Below, one piece after another: positions 9,212-21,420 of a stretch of DNA of 64,000 bases. The position numbers and the translations under genes are program-made. A model generated the notes under the pieces. It had not been told where the DNA came from, did no database searches, and saw only the letters and a program-made list of their open reading frames with translations. Numbering within the stretch: the stretch's first letter is position 1; the number at the start of each line of letters is the position of its first letter. The DNA is from Sinohyriopsis cumingii (taxonomy: Eukaryota; Mollusca; Bivalvia; Unionida; Unionidae): NCBI GenBank assembly GCA_028554795.2, contig CM068825.1, positions 157,605,053 to 157,669,052 of the forward strand, written 5' to 3'.

Positions 9212-10450
9212 TTATAATAGGGATAGGATTGGCCAAATCACCCAAGAGTGATATAGAACCCTTAAATATGAATGGTTCATAATTATCCATAATAAAATCA
9301 GACTGGGGTTTGTTAGACCCAACAAATGTTTTGCTTTCAATACATGACCGTGACATGGATCTCTTAGAAATAAGAGCATTTGTAATAGGTCTGTCTTGAT
9401 TACGATGCTATATTTCAATTTGTAGCAATCGGAAATAACATGTCTTTTCTTCTTGCAATAAGGACACGTAGGAAGAGACAAGGATCTTTGATCAAGCTTA
9501 TGTGAAGGTTGATTTTTGAAAGTTGTGCCAGACTGAGATTTAGAAGGGCTTGTATTAGATTGAAATACTTTTCTGCCAGAAAACTGCTGAGTAGAAGACT
9601 TGGCTACAAAAGGAACTTTATGAGGAAAGAATACTCATAAGCAGCACTATCAGCATTTTTCAAGGTTTCGATCTTATGCTCGTCAAGATAAGTCTTTTAA
9701 TGTCACTATGAACACGTTTCCTGAACTCTTCAAGTAATATAAGTTGTTTGAAACTTTCATAATCTTGTTCAACTTTCTTGGCTAAGCAATATCTATTAAA
9801 TAAGTGCTCTTTTTCTCTAGCAATTTGACATGCTTTGCCCAGCTTCTTTGTTTATAGTTTCTGAATGTTTGCCGGTAAGCTTAAGGGACTGACTCATAAC
9901 CTTTAAAGATGCATTCCTTAACCAGATCATAGTCAGCACTTTGGTGAAATGACAGTGAATGGTAAATATCACTAGCTTTACCAGTAAGTACACATTGTAA
10001 TAACTGAGTCCAACGCTTCCCTGGCAAATTCCAATTTTCAGCATCTTTTTGAAAATGAGTGAAATATTTGTCTACTTCTCTTTCTCTGAAAGGGGGTCAC
10101 CAACCTAATATTCTTTGCAACATCAAAATGTTAAATATGTAGCTGATGTGGGAATGTGCTTTTTAATTTCCAGCTATTTTATTCTACATTAATATTCCCT
10201 CTCTTCCTTCTCTTTCTCCAATTGTAAATGGACTTGCTCTTTCTGTAACAGCATTTGTTCTTTTTGTAACTGTATTTGTCTTTCTCTCTCCTCTTTCTCC
10301 TATTGTAAATGCATTTGCTCTTTCTAATTGTTTTCCAATTGTAAATGCATTTGCTCTTTTTCTTTTTCCAATTTCATTTGTTCTTTCTCTTTCTCCAGTT
10401 GTAACTGCAACTACATTTGTTTTTCCTCTTTATCCTTCTGAAGCTCTAGT
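9212..10450 (-). pseudogene. Gag-like region with CCHC knuckle and coiled coil
   Basis: The knuckle CPYCKKKRHVISDC (C-x2-C-x4-H-x4-C) at about 9410-9470 is typical of Gag nucleocapsid. Upstream on the same strand (10450-10180) the frame is rich in EKEQ/LQLEKE-like heptads. Broken into several pieces; a long stretch (8707-9211) between it and RT shows only scraps. Confidence 0.55.
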
Positions 10451-10885
10451 TTCCTTAACTCTAATTCCATCTTGTATTTTAATTTTAATTCTTTTACTTT
10501 AATGTCAGAGTCTGATACAGATTTACTGATCGAAACCAAAGCACGTTTATCCAAAACATTCTTTTCTACCAAATACTGGAGCAAAATATTTTTATTCCTT
10601 GCTTTGTTAAGGAAGCTTTTGCCTCAGAAAGATCATACAGTCTGGCAAGTTCAAGCAATTAATACTTTTTCGAAAGGCCTAATTGTTCCAGTGTAGGACT
10701 TGAAAGAACGTTGACGACATTGCAGAAAAAAGCTTGCTGATTTCACTAAAGATTTCAAAATCGTAAAATAATACTTAGGATTCAAAAAATTTAAAAACCT
10801 AGGGGAATTCAAGTTTCAAAAACAAAATTTTCTGAAATATTTTAGCCAAAATTTATAAATCCAAGGACGACCAACCTAATTTCTT

Positions 10886-11470
10886 TGTTACGTGTTTAGG
10901 CTCTCATAGACAGTAACAAAAAAGTGAAGACAACAAGCTTTGTAAAATTTAACAAATAATTTATTTCCCTAGAAAAACAATGTAAAAATAAAAAAAGAAC
11001 TTACGGTTTTAAGAATCAAATCCAAAAAATAATCCAAGAATAATCCACGAATTAAAAATTAGCAGTCCTAGTAATAAAATGGTCTAATGAAAATGACGAA
11101 ATCAAAAATGGAAGGCGATGACGTATGTTTTAGCCAGTATAGTACTGATGTATCTACAGTTCTTTGTTGTACCAAATAAAATAATATTCCGGTGTTTGCA
11201 TTCCGAATAAAATTTAATTAAATGTCTTTGTCCAGGAATTCTTTATGAGCATTAATTCCATAAAACAGAATTTCAACTCAAACTGGTCACAACAAAACAG
11301 AAACCACCTTACGTCCAAGTGTTTAAAAGCCCGACTGACTAAATTCTCTATGGAAAAAGATTATACACTAATTTAAGAGGCAAAACAGAGTCCCGTATGC
11401 GAGTCACGTGATCACTTTCAGGAACCAGATAGAAGCCTCGATTTCCCTTTGTACTAAGAAAAATATTAAA
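10886..11470 (-). repeat. LTR of the Gypsy-type family
   Basis: Begins TGTTACGTGTTTAGGCTC at 10886 on the plus strand. It matches in reverse the stretch at about 61700-62287, including TGGATTATTCTTGGATTA and AACAACAAGCTTTG (or near matches). The outer boundary near 11470 is approximate. Confidence 0.65.
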
Positions 11471-11706
11471 AACAAAAAGTTGTTTACTTCAATACTTACT
11501 ATATTCTGTATCAAGGTCAGGAACTAGGTCAGCATTACTATACAAAGTTCTAATATATGGTGTTTACGAAAAAACAGTCGGATCAAAATAGTTTCTGGAA
11601 AATGTCAAATTCTAGTAAAATTTTACTACAATAGCAAGTAATGGAATAATAAAAATATTAAAACTAACTTAAAAACAGTTACATTAAATCAAACATGCAT
11701 AATTAT

Positions 11707-11717
<11 letters not shown>
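11471..11717. other. A/T-rich spacer, nothing recognised
   Basis: No open frame or repeat with recognisable identity between the LTR and the AT microsatellite. Confidence 0.4.

Positions 11718-11802
<85 letters not shown>
11718..11802. repeat. (AT)n microsatellite
   Basis: Uninterrupted AT dinucleotides. The frames that translate through it are artefacts. Confidence 0.97.
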
Positions 11803-11804
<2 letters not shown>

Positions 11805-12149
11805 TCCGAGAGGGAGAAGAAAAAAAAATCATATTTCCAAACGTGTCACCGAACTCGCCATACATATTTACCAACTCTAGTGGCTTTGTGGAGTCACTGT
11901 GTTTTGTGTGCCACCTGAAATAAGCACCAGTTAACTCATGACGTCACAGTGTGTTAATGAGTTCTTGCCGAAATTTTTAGGCACTCAACACACAGGTGCA
12001 AGAATGATCTAATCTTTAAACATGCGCGACTCGGTTGATGCTGTCAGGGTTTTAATGGAATTTTCAGTAAATTATGGGCTATAAATGGCGGCGAGTTTAT
12101 CTGGTTGACGAAGAATCTGGGAAGAACCACCGATCCCCGGGATGCTTCT

Positions 12150-12285
12150 GGCAATCTTTTTCACATACGATGTTTGCCAAACCCAGGACTCAAACCCACG
12201 CGGACAGAGGTGTGATGTTAGGTATCTGTAAAGGCTTTAGACCTCTCGTCCGGCCAGGGCCTCGCGTGACTCGGTAACCTGTGCA
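12150..12285 (-). repeat. tRNA-derived SINE-like fragment
   Basis: On the minus strand, GGCCGGACGAGAGGTCTAAA resembles a tRNA A box, and GGGTTTGAGTCC, ~60 nt later, a B box, as in tRNA-Leu/Ser-derived SINEs. No acceptor stem is obvious, so it is a SINE piece and not a tRNA gene. Confidence 0.5.
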
Positions 12286-13599
12286 TATTTCGATGTACAG
12301 TTTCCAGTACTGACATTATTTTAAAATGTACTATATATGTCAGATAAATATAAGTTAAATTTTCATTCCATTTGCCTTGAGGGCTTACGTTACTGTTGAT
12401 TTATTGTTAAACCTAACAATGAAATAATTGCATCCATTACACTTGCTTACATGTTATGAGACCAAATGAGAGAGAGGGGGATGGATGAGGGACTGAAACA
12501 AACAGACGTAACCAAATTAATTAAAAATAAAAATGCGTTTTCACTGGCAACCAAAATTAGATTACTTTTATCACTTGAGTAGAGTAATAATGGTACTCAC
12601 AGACTGGGGTTACAGATTAGTAATAACTACTTGTTTACCTATGAATTATTTTTCGGCTGCAAACGCACATCTGCCGCTATAAATACCCGTAAACGACACA
12701 ATTCGAAGTCAGAACTTATGTCACGCGTCTTGGGGCTCACGCTAAAAGGAACCCATTTGCTCCTTGACTTTGGTGCATCCGAGACAGTTTATTCGATGTT
12801 TACCGCATGCAAAACATCAGTTCCCAGTGACGGTTCTGTCTCAACGTCCATGTTCCCAAATCTATACACGGAAGTTTGCTGTTTCCGCCAACACGGTCTT
12901 GAATTTAGTCGTGGTAATCGTTTTATCTTCAATCTCCATTTAGTACAGCTGAGTAATCGTGTTTTGCTTTGAGAGGCCGCAAGAACTTCTGAGTTACACA
13001 TATTCTTTTGTGAAGTCGTAATGAAATTATTTTTACAGCGCGGCTAGCTAAACAGTTTACTACCGATATAGCTCCTACAGCAAAATACAACTGGTGCACG
13101 TAAGATCGTTGCTTTAGTCACAATTTCAGCAGCACCAAGGTCAGCGGTTGTAGCGGCGGTGATTCCGCAAATAGCATATACGATAACACACGCGTATTTG
13201 TAAGTCGCATGAACAATGATCTTGTGTGTACAAGATGGCCGCTATCGCTTATCCGGCTTGAAGCAGCTGTTATGTTTTTTTTAGCCGTTTTACATGATAT
13301 ATGTGCTTGTCGCCTGTCTTCGTCTACGTTATGGTGTTCATCATGCATTGGCTGTTCAGTTCGTATAAGTTTCTTCATCTCCTTGTTTTGGAAACGAAAA
13401 CAATTAGACTTTTTCTCAGTTGTCTTGCCCCACTGCTACAACTTCCTTTGTTGTTCAACAAACCGCCATCACGTGATACTCGCCAGTCAACCCGTTTATG
13501 CTATGACGGACCCTCGTTAATTGCTTTAAACGACCACTCCCTGACTCTCCACAACACATTGTGATCTAGACTAAACTGGGACTACATTCATCATTACTG
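12286..13599. other. No gene recognised
   Basis: Contains short open frames on both strands (for example 13118-13378) with no recognisable domain, codon bias or start context. It may be host intergenic sequence or the decayed continuation of relic E. Confidence 0.4.
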
Positions 13600-15443
13600 A
13601 AATGTAAACAGAAGCAAAACAAAGAAACGTTGTTTCAAAGCTGGCCGTCGTAGAACAGGAGGAAGAATTCCAGATATCTCCATTATCCCCTTTCCGGCTC
13701 AACAGATCATTAATTCGACCGTGCACCAAAGTCATGTGAACTTGATCCAATTCCAACGTCACTACTGCCTGAGTGCTTAGATCCAGTATTGCCTTCACTA
13801 ACTGATGTTATTAATACCTTTCTCTCATCCGGGGAATTCCCATCATTTTTAGAAACTGCCATTGTAAATCAGCTGCTGAAGAAACCAACACTCGACCATA
13901 ACGATTTAAAGAACTACCGCCCAGTTTTTAATCTCCCATTCATAAAAAAAAATCTTAGAAAATGCTGTTCTATCCCAGCTTGTATCTCATCTGAATTCAA
14001 ATAGTCCTTTTAGCAATGTACACTCTGCATATCGCCATGGTACTGAAACTACTCTTTTAAAAGTAGTTAACGATATTCTCTCTGCTTTGGATAGCGGAAA
14101 CATTACAGTCCTCACCCTCCTTGATTTGTCTGCAGCATTTGACACAATACACCATGATATATTACTTTACCGTCTCCAGCATGTATATGGCATTCATGAT
14201 ACAGTGTTACTGTGGTTCAAGTCATACTTCGTCAACAGGACACAAATTGTGTCTGCAAATGGAATACACTCCAGCCCAGTTAATCTATATTGTGATGTTC
14301 CACAGGGGTCTATTCTTGGACCTGTTCTCTTCATTCTATACACTCAGCCGCTCTCAAGTGTCATAGATCATCATCCAGTGTCTCACCAATTGTACGCTGA
14401 CGACACCCAAATATGCAAATCTAGCCACCCAACTGAAGTTGATGCTACCATCCAAGGTGTAAAGAGTTGCATTTCTGATGTGAAATCATGGATGACATGT
14501 AACAAGCTACAGATGAATGATGATAAAACTGAGGTCATTCTGATCACAACAGAATGACTTTTTCAGTCACATCCTTTACCTCAAACAATAAATATCAGTA
14601 ACAACAACATTAAATTCACAGTCAGTACGAAACCTAGATGTCAGTCTGGACAGTACTCTCACGTTGCACCAACATGTTCTGAGCATATGGAAGGCTGAAT
14701 ATCTTTGAGCTGAGACGCATCGCCTCCATTCGCAAATATCTTTCAGTTGATGCCACTAAAATACTTGTATGTTCAATAGTACTTTAAAGACTGGACTATT
14801 GTAACTCCGTTACGTCTGGTTCATCTCAATGTCTACTTCAGAAACTTCAAAACACAGCTGCTCGGATCATACTTATAGTACCACGATCAAAGAACACCTT
14901 CCCGCTGCTCTGTACCCAACACTGCCTATCCATTCAATCCAGAATCAAATACAAAATGTGTTCTTTGTGCTACCTTTCAATGACGGACTCCAGTCCAACA
15001 TGCCTATCCGACCTAGCCCATGTGTACACACCAGCAAGTTACTTACGCTCCGCCTCTGACAATCTTATACTCATTATTCCCACTATGAAAACGAAGTCAT
15101 ATGGACAACGTTCTTTTGCATACGAGGGCCCAGCAACGTGGAACGAATTGCCCACTGAACCTAGACACAGAGACACAGTAGTCCCAATCAAGAGTGCTCT
15201 TAAAACTCACTTATTTCGACTGCAAGAACAAAACTTAAAGACCTAACAATGTTCCATACCTTAAATATTTACAGCATGTGTTTCATGTTTTCTAATTTCA
15301 TGGTGTTTCTTTTCTGTAATAATATCATTATATATGTTTTTATGATATAGGTGTTGTCTAATATTGTAAAGCGCTTAGAGCTTCCAAAGATTAGACGCTA
15401 TACAAAGTCCTCATTATTATTATTATTATTACTATTATTATTT
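13600..15443 (+). mobile_element. CR1/L2-type LINE, 5'-truncated and frameshifted
   Basis: RT-region pieces in several frames: LKNYRPVFNLPFI (13789-14004), the RT core (14087-14557), and the C-terminal region AYEGPATWNELPTEPRH (14956-15246). After the stop comes a LINE-type 3' end with GTAAAGCGCTTAGAGC, GACGCTATACAAAG and an (ATT)n tail at 15413-15443. The frame is broken between 14004 and 14087, after 14557 (stop) and between 14829 and 14956. It appears inserted in relic E, since E-like sequence resumes directly after the tail. Confidence 0.85.
14087..14557 (+). pseudogene. LINE reverse transcriptase core
   Basis: 156 residues with the non-LTR RT signatures LLDLSAAFDTIHHDILLYRL, VPQGSILGPVLFILY and QLYADDTQ (the YADD catalytic box), then the thumb-side MNDDKTEVI. 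Target-primed reverse transcription of the LINE RNA. The surrounding frame is interrupted on both sides, so the protein cannot be made whole from this copy. Confidence 0.85.
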
Positions 15444-16025
15444 TGTAGTAGTAGTATTTTAGCGATTTCATCTCGTAACTGTTGTTCAGCCTCGATTATT
15501 TTATCACGTTGGTATCTCTGATGGTCTATCATACATTTTATATTAATGTCACCATTAAGTACAATTGCATTATGGGATGACCTTGCCCGAACTCATCACT
15601 GCTTGGTACAGTTCTAACCATTCGTTTTTCTTCACTGGCACAACTGCCACGCAATTATAGAGTGTACTTTCCTTGGGAATACTTATGTTTGCACCGATTA
15701 GTTGTGCACTTCCATTGTTACCAAGAAAAATTCTGATTAGACCTTTTCTGGGTATATTTAACAATCGTCTTTATTCAAGAATTGTTGCACGGGCACAGGC
15801 GTTTTTGGTTAATATCCGTCTGGGTTTTTCTTAGGCCGGTCGAAATAATGTTGATGGCTGAAATTAGTTGATGTAGAATTTTATCGCGATGGATTTGGCG
15901 ATGAATTCAATTTCATCGTTGATAAAATAATCCTTGGATGATTGCATGCCAGATGGTGTAGTCAACGACCGGACGTTTTCACGTACTAATGCGATGCTTC
16001 TATATTGACGTTGAGTTGAAATTAG

Positions 16026-16690
16026 TATTGTTACGACTCTATGGTCACAAACGTATGTAACAGAAAAGAAGCAAAACTTACAAACAGTTTAATTATCAAA
16101 GTTAGAAAATGAATAATGTGAGAAGAACTTACAATAATATGAAGTCAATCCAACCTAGTCGTGATAAATGTCTATGAAATTCCTAAATGAATAAACAATT
16201 CCTTATAACTTTCAATAACGAAAATGTAATAGTTCTCCAAGAACCGTGACGTTGGCAAGATGGCGTTGTCCTGAATTCCTTGTAAATACTTTATAACAGT
16301 TCCAGAATAATAGCATAGTTCAAATAATGAGCACTTTCTTGCTCCACTGGACAGTCCAAACAAATGTTTCTCCTCTCTAAAAATATATAAGTATAACATA
16401 AAATACGTCAGCATATTTACAACAGGAACACAATAAGTGTGAACGACTCCAAAATAGGGAATGAATCTGATTGCTTAACTTTCTCTTTATATACACCATA
16501 TATTGCGACTGTACTTCGCAGTAAACTCCATCATACACTATTGATTTTGAGTCAATTAAGAATATTTACGTGAGATCATACAAGGAATGGGAGCCACAGA
16601 ATTATTCTGGAAATTTCGATATCCCATCAGTCACTGAGATGGTATACCATAGCCGCCATTTTAAGTTTTATTATTAAGATTATTAGTGCT
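16026..16690 (-). repeat. Possible solo LTR of the Gypsy-type family
   Basis: Begins TGTTACGACTCTATGGTC, like the LTR-like stretch at 61027 (TGTTACACATCTATAGTC), and has a similar A-rich follow-on. The outer limit is uncertain. It would be an insertion into relic E. Confidence 0.4.
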
Positions 16691-17389
16691 GAATGTCAAC
16701 ACATTAACATCTATTGATAAATCGTAGGTACCACTATACTCAATTCACGTAGGCCAGGCTGAACTAAAGATATTCTGTACACATTACAGTCTTGAAAACG
16801 AATAATAAAAATTAGATAAAATCATGTTCAAGGATTTACAAAAATGAAAGATATGCATATATCAGTATATCAGAGAGGTCCAAACAGTCGATTTCTGTCT
16901 GGCCCATGCATAAATTATATTTAAGCGTGTAAAAGTGCCTGCTGACGCCGTTGTCACAGATATTCATCGATAAGCGGTACAAAATCACCATTGATCTTGA
17001 CACGCCCTCGCACCTGATCCTTAACCTCGTCGATGTTAAATTCCACAAGATCATCATTCCTTGGTCGTTCTTAATCCATTATTTATATTTAATAACATAT
17101 CTTAAACACATACCTATAAGATTTAAGATACAAATATTATCAAAACCATCTCCAATACGAGAAGAAGAAAAACCAAAGTAAACTACTTACTTTATCGTCA
17201 GCTATTTTCTCGGTATCATCCACTAATATTCCGTGGAAAAATCCCTATGAATTTACTACGCGTATTAGCGAGGGCACTTTTGCATCCACGTAGTGTGCCC
17301 TCCAACAGCGACCTAATCTTTCATAAATGTAATCGACAATCCAGTCTCTGGTTCCAATTTTTCTCGATGTTCGCGGCCAGGCTTTCTTG

Positions 17390-17560
17390 CGAATGCACCT
17401 CGCATCTTTAAAATAACGTCATTGATATCTACATTGGACGTTTGCAACTTTCCGGTTTGGGCTTAAGAATCAAACTCTATTGGGTCCACGCCATGAACAA
17501 AGCGGTTGTGCAATTCGTTCAAATCAGATTTGGTGGCAAACTTGGTCAGATTCTGCAGCA
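17390..17560 (-). pseudogene. Relic of fibre-like protein N-terminus (relic E)
   Basis: LTKFATKSDLNELHNR followed by GKLQTSNVDINDVI, versus TSKFATKSDINNLL and GRLQTSNVKITDII in the C fibre-like protein (33200-34645). The paired match, in the same order, makes chance unlikely. Confidence 0.65.
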
Positions 17561-17734
17561 GCCGAGTCCTGTCACTGTGCTCGTGCGTCTATAAATGTTT
17601 CCAGGCATTTTCTAAACTTCAAGAGTAGCCGTCTATGTGACAATGCTGCATTGATAAGCCCACGTGGTGTTGAGTAACGCTCGACTGTGCACAGTACTTT
17701 AACAGCGAGATTTTCAAAAATTGGGTCACCGGTT

Positions 17735-17740
17735 CTCGTG
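17735..17740. repeat. Target site duplication of B, left (CTCGTG)
   Basis: CTCGTG directly before the AGTAGT terminus; identical to 58844-58849. Confidence 0.9.
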
Positions 17741-19100
17741 AGTAGTGAAGTGGGATACCCTAGCCTCTAGGGGACTTTAATGTTAAAATAGGAGGGTTGT
17801 ACCCTAGCCTCTATGGAAATTTAACATGGGGAGCACAGAGTTTGTACCCTAGCCTCAAGGTGAATGTAACATGGGAATACATCGTGGGAAAATATATCGT
17901 GGGAATGTCTAGAATAAAGGGGAATTTAACATGGGAATATATCGTGGGCCTGTCTAGCCTCAAGTGGAATTTAACATGGTGGGACTGATACACTACTACA
18001 AGCCTGAGATTTATATATAAAGCATTACCAATACCTGAAATTTTGCTGGGGTGTTCAAAAATTTGCATAATTGTAATGATGCTATAAATAGCTATAATCA
18101 AGGAAAAGCTCAACGCCAAAATGGATGTGACTAAAAGTAACGCTCAAATGACGAAATTGTCTCAGAATTTAAAGGAGAATAAACATATCCCCGAAAATTA
18201 AGTTACAATGGTTTAGACTAAAATGGATAAACCTAGTAACTACTTACAATATCAACTTGTGTGACAATCGTGGATAAACACCCATGTATCTATTTATAGT
18301 TATAACCAGCTGAAATTCCTATGAAATATCACTATCTATGTATAGCTACAACTTGTGGGAAATTCCTTTGGAAAACCCCACTATCTTTTTATAGCTTCAG
18401 CTTGAGTGACGTTCCTGTTTATGAACTCTGGTATATATGTATGGCTACAACCTGTGGAAAACCCCCAAGTCCATATTTATAGTCTCGAAATTTCCAGCGT
18501 CAGTGACGTCACTGTACTGGACACTAGGGGATAAATGGCAACAGTGTTGCAAGTGGCTGACCTGAATACTGTAGGTAGCTAGGTAGAATGTATTTGATAG
18601 GGATAAAGGGAGTTTTATAGGGACAAACAGAGACCAATACATACACACACACAGACGTACGCGCGCAGACATACGCACAAACACACACACACACCACAGA
18701 GGGAAGAAGAAAAAACAAACCCAATATATACTATTCACACAGGGAAGAGGAAAAAAAAACAAATATACTATCCACACAGGGAAGAAAAAAAAATATACTA
18801 TCCACACGATCTTACACTAACACACACACACACACAGAGGGAAGAATAAAACCAGACCTAAAATATATTATTCACACAGCGGGAAGCGGGGAAAAAAACA
18901 AGATATACTATCCACACGGAAGGGAGGGAAAACAAACCCAAATATACTATTCACACAAACTTACACTAACACATACAAACGCAATATCTACTATCCATAC
19001 AAACGTACGCGAACGCATGCAAACCCCAAATATACTATCCACACAACGTCGCTAACGCGTACAACCCCAAATATACTATCCACACAACGTCGCTAACGCG

Positions 19101-19142
<42 letters not shown>

Positions 19143-19545
19143 GGAAGTGGAAGAAAAACAAACCCCAAATATACTATCAACACAGAAGGGAGATAACACA
19201 AACCCCAAATATACTATCTACACATGGAAGAGGAAGAATACAAATCCCATACCTACTATCCACACAGAGGTGAGATGCAAAAAAAAATATACCCTAGCAT
19301 CAATGGGATTAGCATTACAAAAAGCCGTGGGACAATCTAGCGTCAATGGAAATTTAACATGGGAATAAATCGTGGGACTGTCTAAGGAAAATGGAACAGG
19401 GTCGGGACCCCATTTTAGTAGGGTCCCGACCTGATGGGTCTCTATTTTTTTTTTGTTTTTTTAAAAAATTAAAAAATGGGGTAGGCAATTGAAAGTCTAT
19501 CTCTTTTCGAGAGATGTGGGTGGCCCTGAAAAGGGCCTTTGGATT
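17741..19545. repeat. Left terminal inverted repeat of B
   Basis: Outer part (17741-~19275) is an inverted copy of ~57170-58843. The inner part (~19285-19545) is an inverted copy of 52050-52400. It holds terminal ~45-bp units, TATA-like spacing repeats (TATAAATAG followed by ~50 nt), a tandem minisatellite of CCAAATATACTATCCACAC units (18700-19250) and a CA run (19104-19139). Confidence 0.85.
19495..19545 (-). terminator. Histone-type mRNA 3' end for the gene at 19556-19791
   Basis: Minus strand 19537-19522 reads GGCCCTTTTCAGGGCC, preceded by CCAAA, followed by ACCCA and then CGAAAAGAGA. Same position relative to its gene as 6896-6911 in copy A. Confidence 0.85.
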
Positions 19546-19555
19546 TATGTTAATA

Positions 19556-19791
19556 TGCTCTTAACATAAAGGGCATCTGCGGCATCTTCATGTCCTCAAG
19601 CTGCGTCTTACTGCAGGGCCATAAATCAGAGTCCTCTTGAGGCATCCTTGTCTCTCCACATACACTCTTCGTATCCACAGACTGGTGTCTGACCTGTGGA
19701 CAACTGTCCACTTGGATCGGACATACATCGGTATGTACGTCCTGAACATCATCGAAGGAACAAGGCTTGATGATTCGACTGTGGTCCACAT
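19556..19791 (-). pseudogene. Small basic accessory protein (MWTTVESS family), copy in B
   Basis: Starts MWTTVESSSLVPSMMF at 19791, closely matching 6637-6870 in copy A. It is the outermost left gene of B, transcribed outward toward the terminus, and ends in a histone-type stem-loop. Function unknown. Lightly broken. Confidence 0.5.
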
Positions 19792-20010
19792 CTTGAGGAG
19801 CCGAGAACAGGTGAATCAATGCAGTGAACTGCGCTTATTTATAGGTAGAGGAAGGATTGAAACGGATTGAGTTCATTGACCAATCCAAACACGCGTTACA
19901 TAATTCAGTCAGCCCGCATCTAATCCGAAGAGAACAGTCTGTGACGTCACGTGGTCTATATAGATTCGCTAGCGCCTGTGCGCTGTCAATCCATGCGACA
20001 GTTATTCAAC
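19792..20010. promoter_or_regulatory. Bidirectional CRE/CCAAT/TATA promoter, copy in B
   Basis: TGACGTCA at 19942-19949, CACGTG overlapping it, TATA CTATATAG at 19956-19963 for the plus-strand gene, CCAAT near 19881, and a minus-strand TATAAATA (reverse of TTATTTATAGG, ~19836-19843). Same layout as 6416-6636. Confidence 0.65.
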
Positions 20011-20459
20011 ATGACGGAAACTCAGAAAACGATAAATTGGGGTGCACCAGGAGTGGAGACCACCCAAGGGAACCCGGACTTACTTTCAGAAGAGGTAAAT
20101 TGGGATTTTGTGGATTTTCTTACCTCGCAAGAATTTGTTCCGGAACCTTCGTCACCTTCTTTAGAGACAGAGACAGGAAGAAGAAATTTATACAACAGCA
20201 AAAGGAAGCGGAACAAGCTTTTCTCCTACAGCAACAACAGCAAGAAGAAGAGGTAAGATAAAAAACCACAACAAGAAGAAGCAGCAGCAGCAAAGAAACA
20301 AGGGTATGAAAATCAAACGGTCACGGTACTGTTAGACATTTTAGGGGAGTTAAGAAGTCTGAAACAAATGTATCAGACTTCTTTATTACGACCGATGAGA
20401 ATACGACCTTCCCGAGCTAAACACTCCAACCCTGTGACTAAGCCTACGTACCACCCTTA
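20011..20459 (+). pseudogene. Gln/Glu-rich coiled-coil accessory protein (MTETQ family), relic
   Basis: Starts MTETQKTINWGAPGVETTQ, nearly identical to the gene at 5927-6415 in copy A, with the same acidic N-terminus and Q/E-rich coil. Broken. Followed by a histone-type stem-loop at 20578-20593. Confidence 0.55.
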
Positions 20460-20571
20460 GTGATTTCAACCAAATCATCATCAACAGTACGCAGTCTAGA
20501 AGTAGGCCTTGGTCGTGGCAAAGGCTTAAGACAGTTAAAGTTGATTGCTTAAACTCACCCCTACACCAAAA

Positions 20572-20620
20572 ACCAAAGACCCTTTCCAGGGCCACCCACG
20601 TCTCTCGAAAAGAGATAGAC
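20572..20620 (+). terminator. Histone-type mRNA 3' end for the gene at 20011-20459
   Basis: CCAAA, then GACCCTTTCCAGGGCC at 20578-20593 (one mismatch in the stem), ACCCA, and TCTCGAAAAGAGAT about 9 nt later. A slightly decayed version of the 5833-5848 signal. Confidence 0.75.
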
Positions 20621-20844
20621 TTTCAAATGCCAATAACTAAAAAAAAAAACATTTTACCCTTATAGTACGTGTCTGTGTATATGAGTGCGTGATTGTAGCT
20701 TCTCATTTTAAAATCAAAATCCAAAGACACTTACCTCTTTACCTTACCTTTATTCTTTTATAAATATTTACAATCCAATTCACAATTCACAACAAATCAC
20801 TTTAAAAAAGTTCATAAGACTTCTTCTTTCTCTTTGTTTACTCT

Positions 20845-21286
20845 CTTTTTTATTGAATTTCTTCACCGTCACAGTCTTTTCCTCCTCTTCCTCCTCACTT
20901 TCTTCCCTTCTTCTTTTCTTCTCCTGTTTCTTTTTCTTCGTCTGTCTGCTTTCTTCCTCCTCCTCTTCTTCTTCTTTTTCCTCTGAAGAATTCCTCTCTT
21001 CTTCTCACTCCTCTTGTTTCGTTTTTGGGCAATCTGGAGACCAATGTCCTTTTTCTTGACAATAATAACAGGTATCTTGACTTTTGTCTTTTCTAACCCC
21101 TTTTTTTCTTTTCTGACGGTCTGGAGATTCTGAAGACCAATGCCCTTTCTTATGACAGATATAGCAAGTATATTGACTTTTATCTCGCAAGGAAGGAGAG
21201 TAGGCCGTCGGCTGGTCTGAAGAGAATTTTCGATTGACCCCTCGCAAAGCTCTGATGAAACGTTCGATCTGGGTAGTTTCTTCCAT
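20845..21286 (-). pseudogene. CCHC zinc-knuckle protein with charged tail, copy in B
   Basis: Starts MEETTQIERFIRALRGVNRK at 21286. Two knuckle segments are visible (CYICHKKGHWSS and CYYCQEKGHWSPDCP), separated by a basic linker, then a Lys/Arg/Glu tail. Homologue of 5149-5585. Divergent from the polymerase across a short shared promoter. Broken in the tail. Confidence 0.6.
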
Positions 21287-21420
21287 CGTTGTGCTCGGTT
21301 TGAGAGTGAAATGAATAGTGAAAGGACGAGACACATGCCCTTTTATATATGCTGGTCTGCTAGGACTATAAATTAGTCCATGGTGTTTAAGCTTTAGTCA
21401 TTTGACGTTTTGATATCTAG
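21287..21420. promoter_or_regulatory. Bidirectional promoter, zinc knuckle / polymerase (B)
   Basis: TTTTATATATGC (minus-strand TATA for the zinc-knuckle gene, ~21341-21352) and CTATAAATTAG (~21366-21376, plus strand, for the polymerase). Conserved with 5016-5148. Confidence 0.6.

Larger units (their letters stand above)
7460..11470 (-). mobile_element. Ty3/Gypsy-type LTR retrotransposon relic, minus strand
   Basis: Order on the minus strand: LTR (~11470-10886), gag-like stretch with a charged Glu/Gln/Leu coil (10450-10180) and a CCHC knuckle (9480-9212), reverse transcriptase (8706-7882) and RNase H (7783-7460). No integrase or left LTR was seen before the Polinton A terminus. It is broken, with several breaks, and looks old. 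Related LTR copies at ~16 kb and 61-62.3 kb suggest a resident family. Confidence 0.75.
15444..17734 (-). mobile_element. Old Polinton-like relic E, left part (C-type lineage)
   Basis: Minus-strand scraps match genes of element C in C's order. 17556-17401 matches the fibre-like N-terminus; 15764-15570 reads as a possible fibre-head-like end (VPVKKNEWLELYQAV); 15560-15450 reads HQRYQRDKIIEAEQQLRDE, resembling the start of the C membrane protein. Element B is inserted at 17735/58849, and the MCP and protease scraps of the same relic lie beyond it (58850-60540). Heavily broken; the oldest layer of the nest. Confidence 0.6.

Noticed and set aside
11695-11880. Open frames through the AT microsatellite on both strands
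   Set aside because: Pure dinucleotide repeat read as Ile-Tyr; not a gene.
13118-13378. 86-residue minus-strand frame as possible host exon
   Set aside because: No domain, no splice-site or codon support that I can judge; the plus-strand frame is equally open.
18524-18807. Cys/Val-rich frames with apparent TM segments, and their mirror at 57862-58153
   Set aside because: Fall in the terminal repeat minisatellite and CA/TG runs; mirrored in both arms; not genes.
20853-21059. Ser/Phe-rich plus-strand frame
   Set aside because: Shadow of the charged tail of the zinc-knuckle gene on the other strand.
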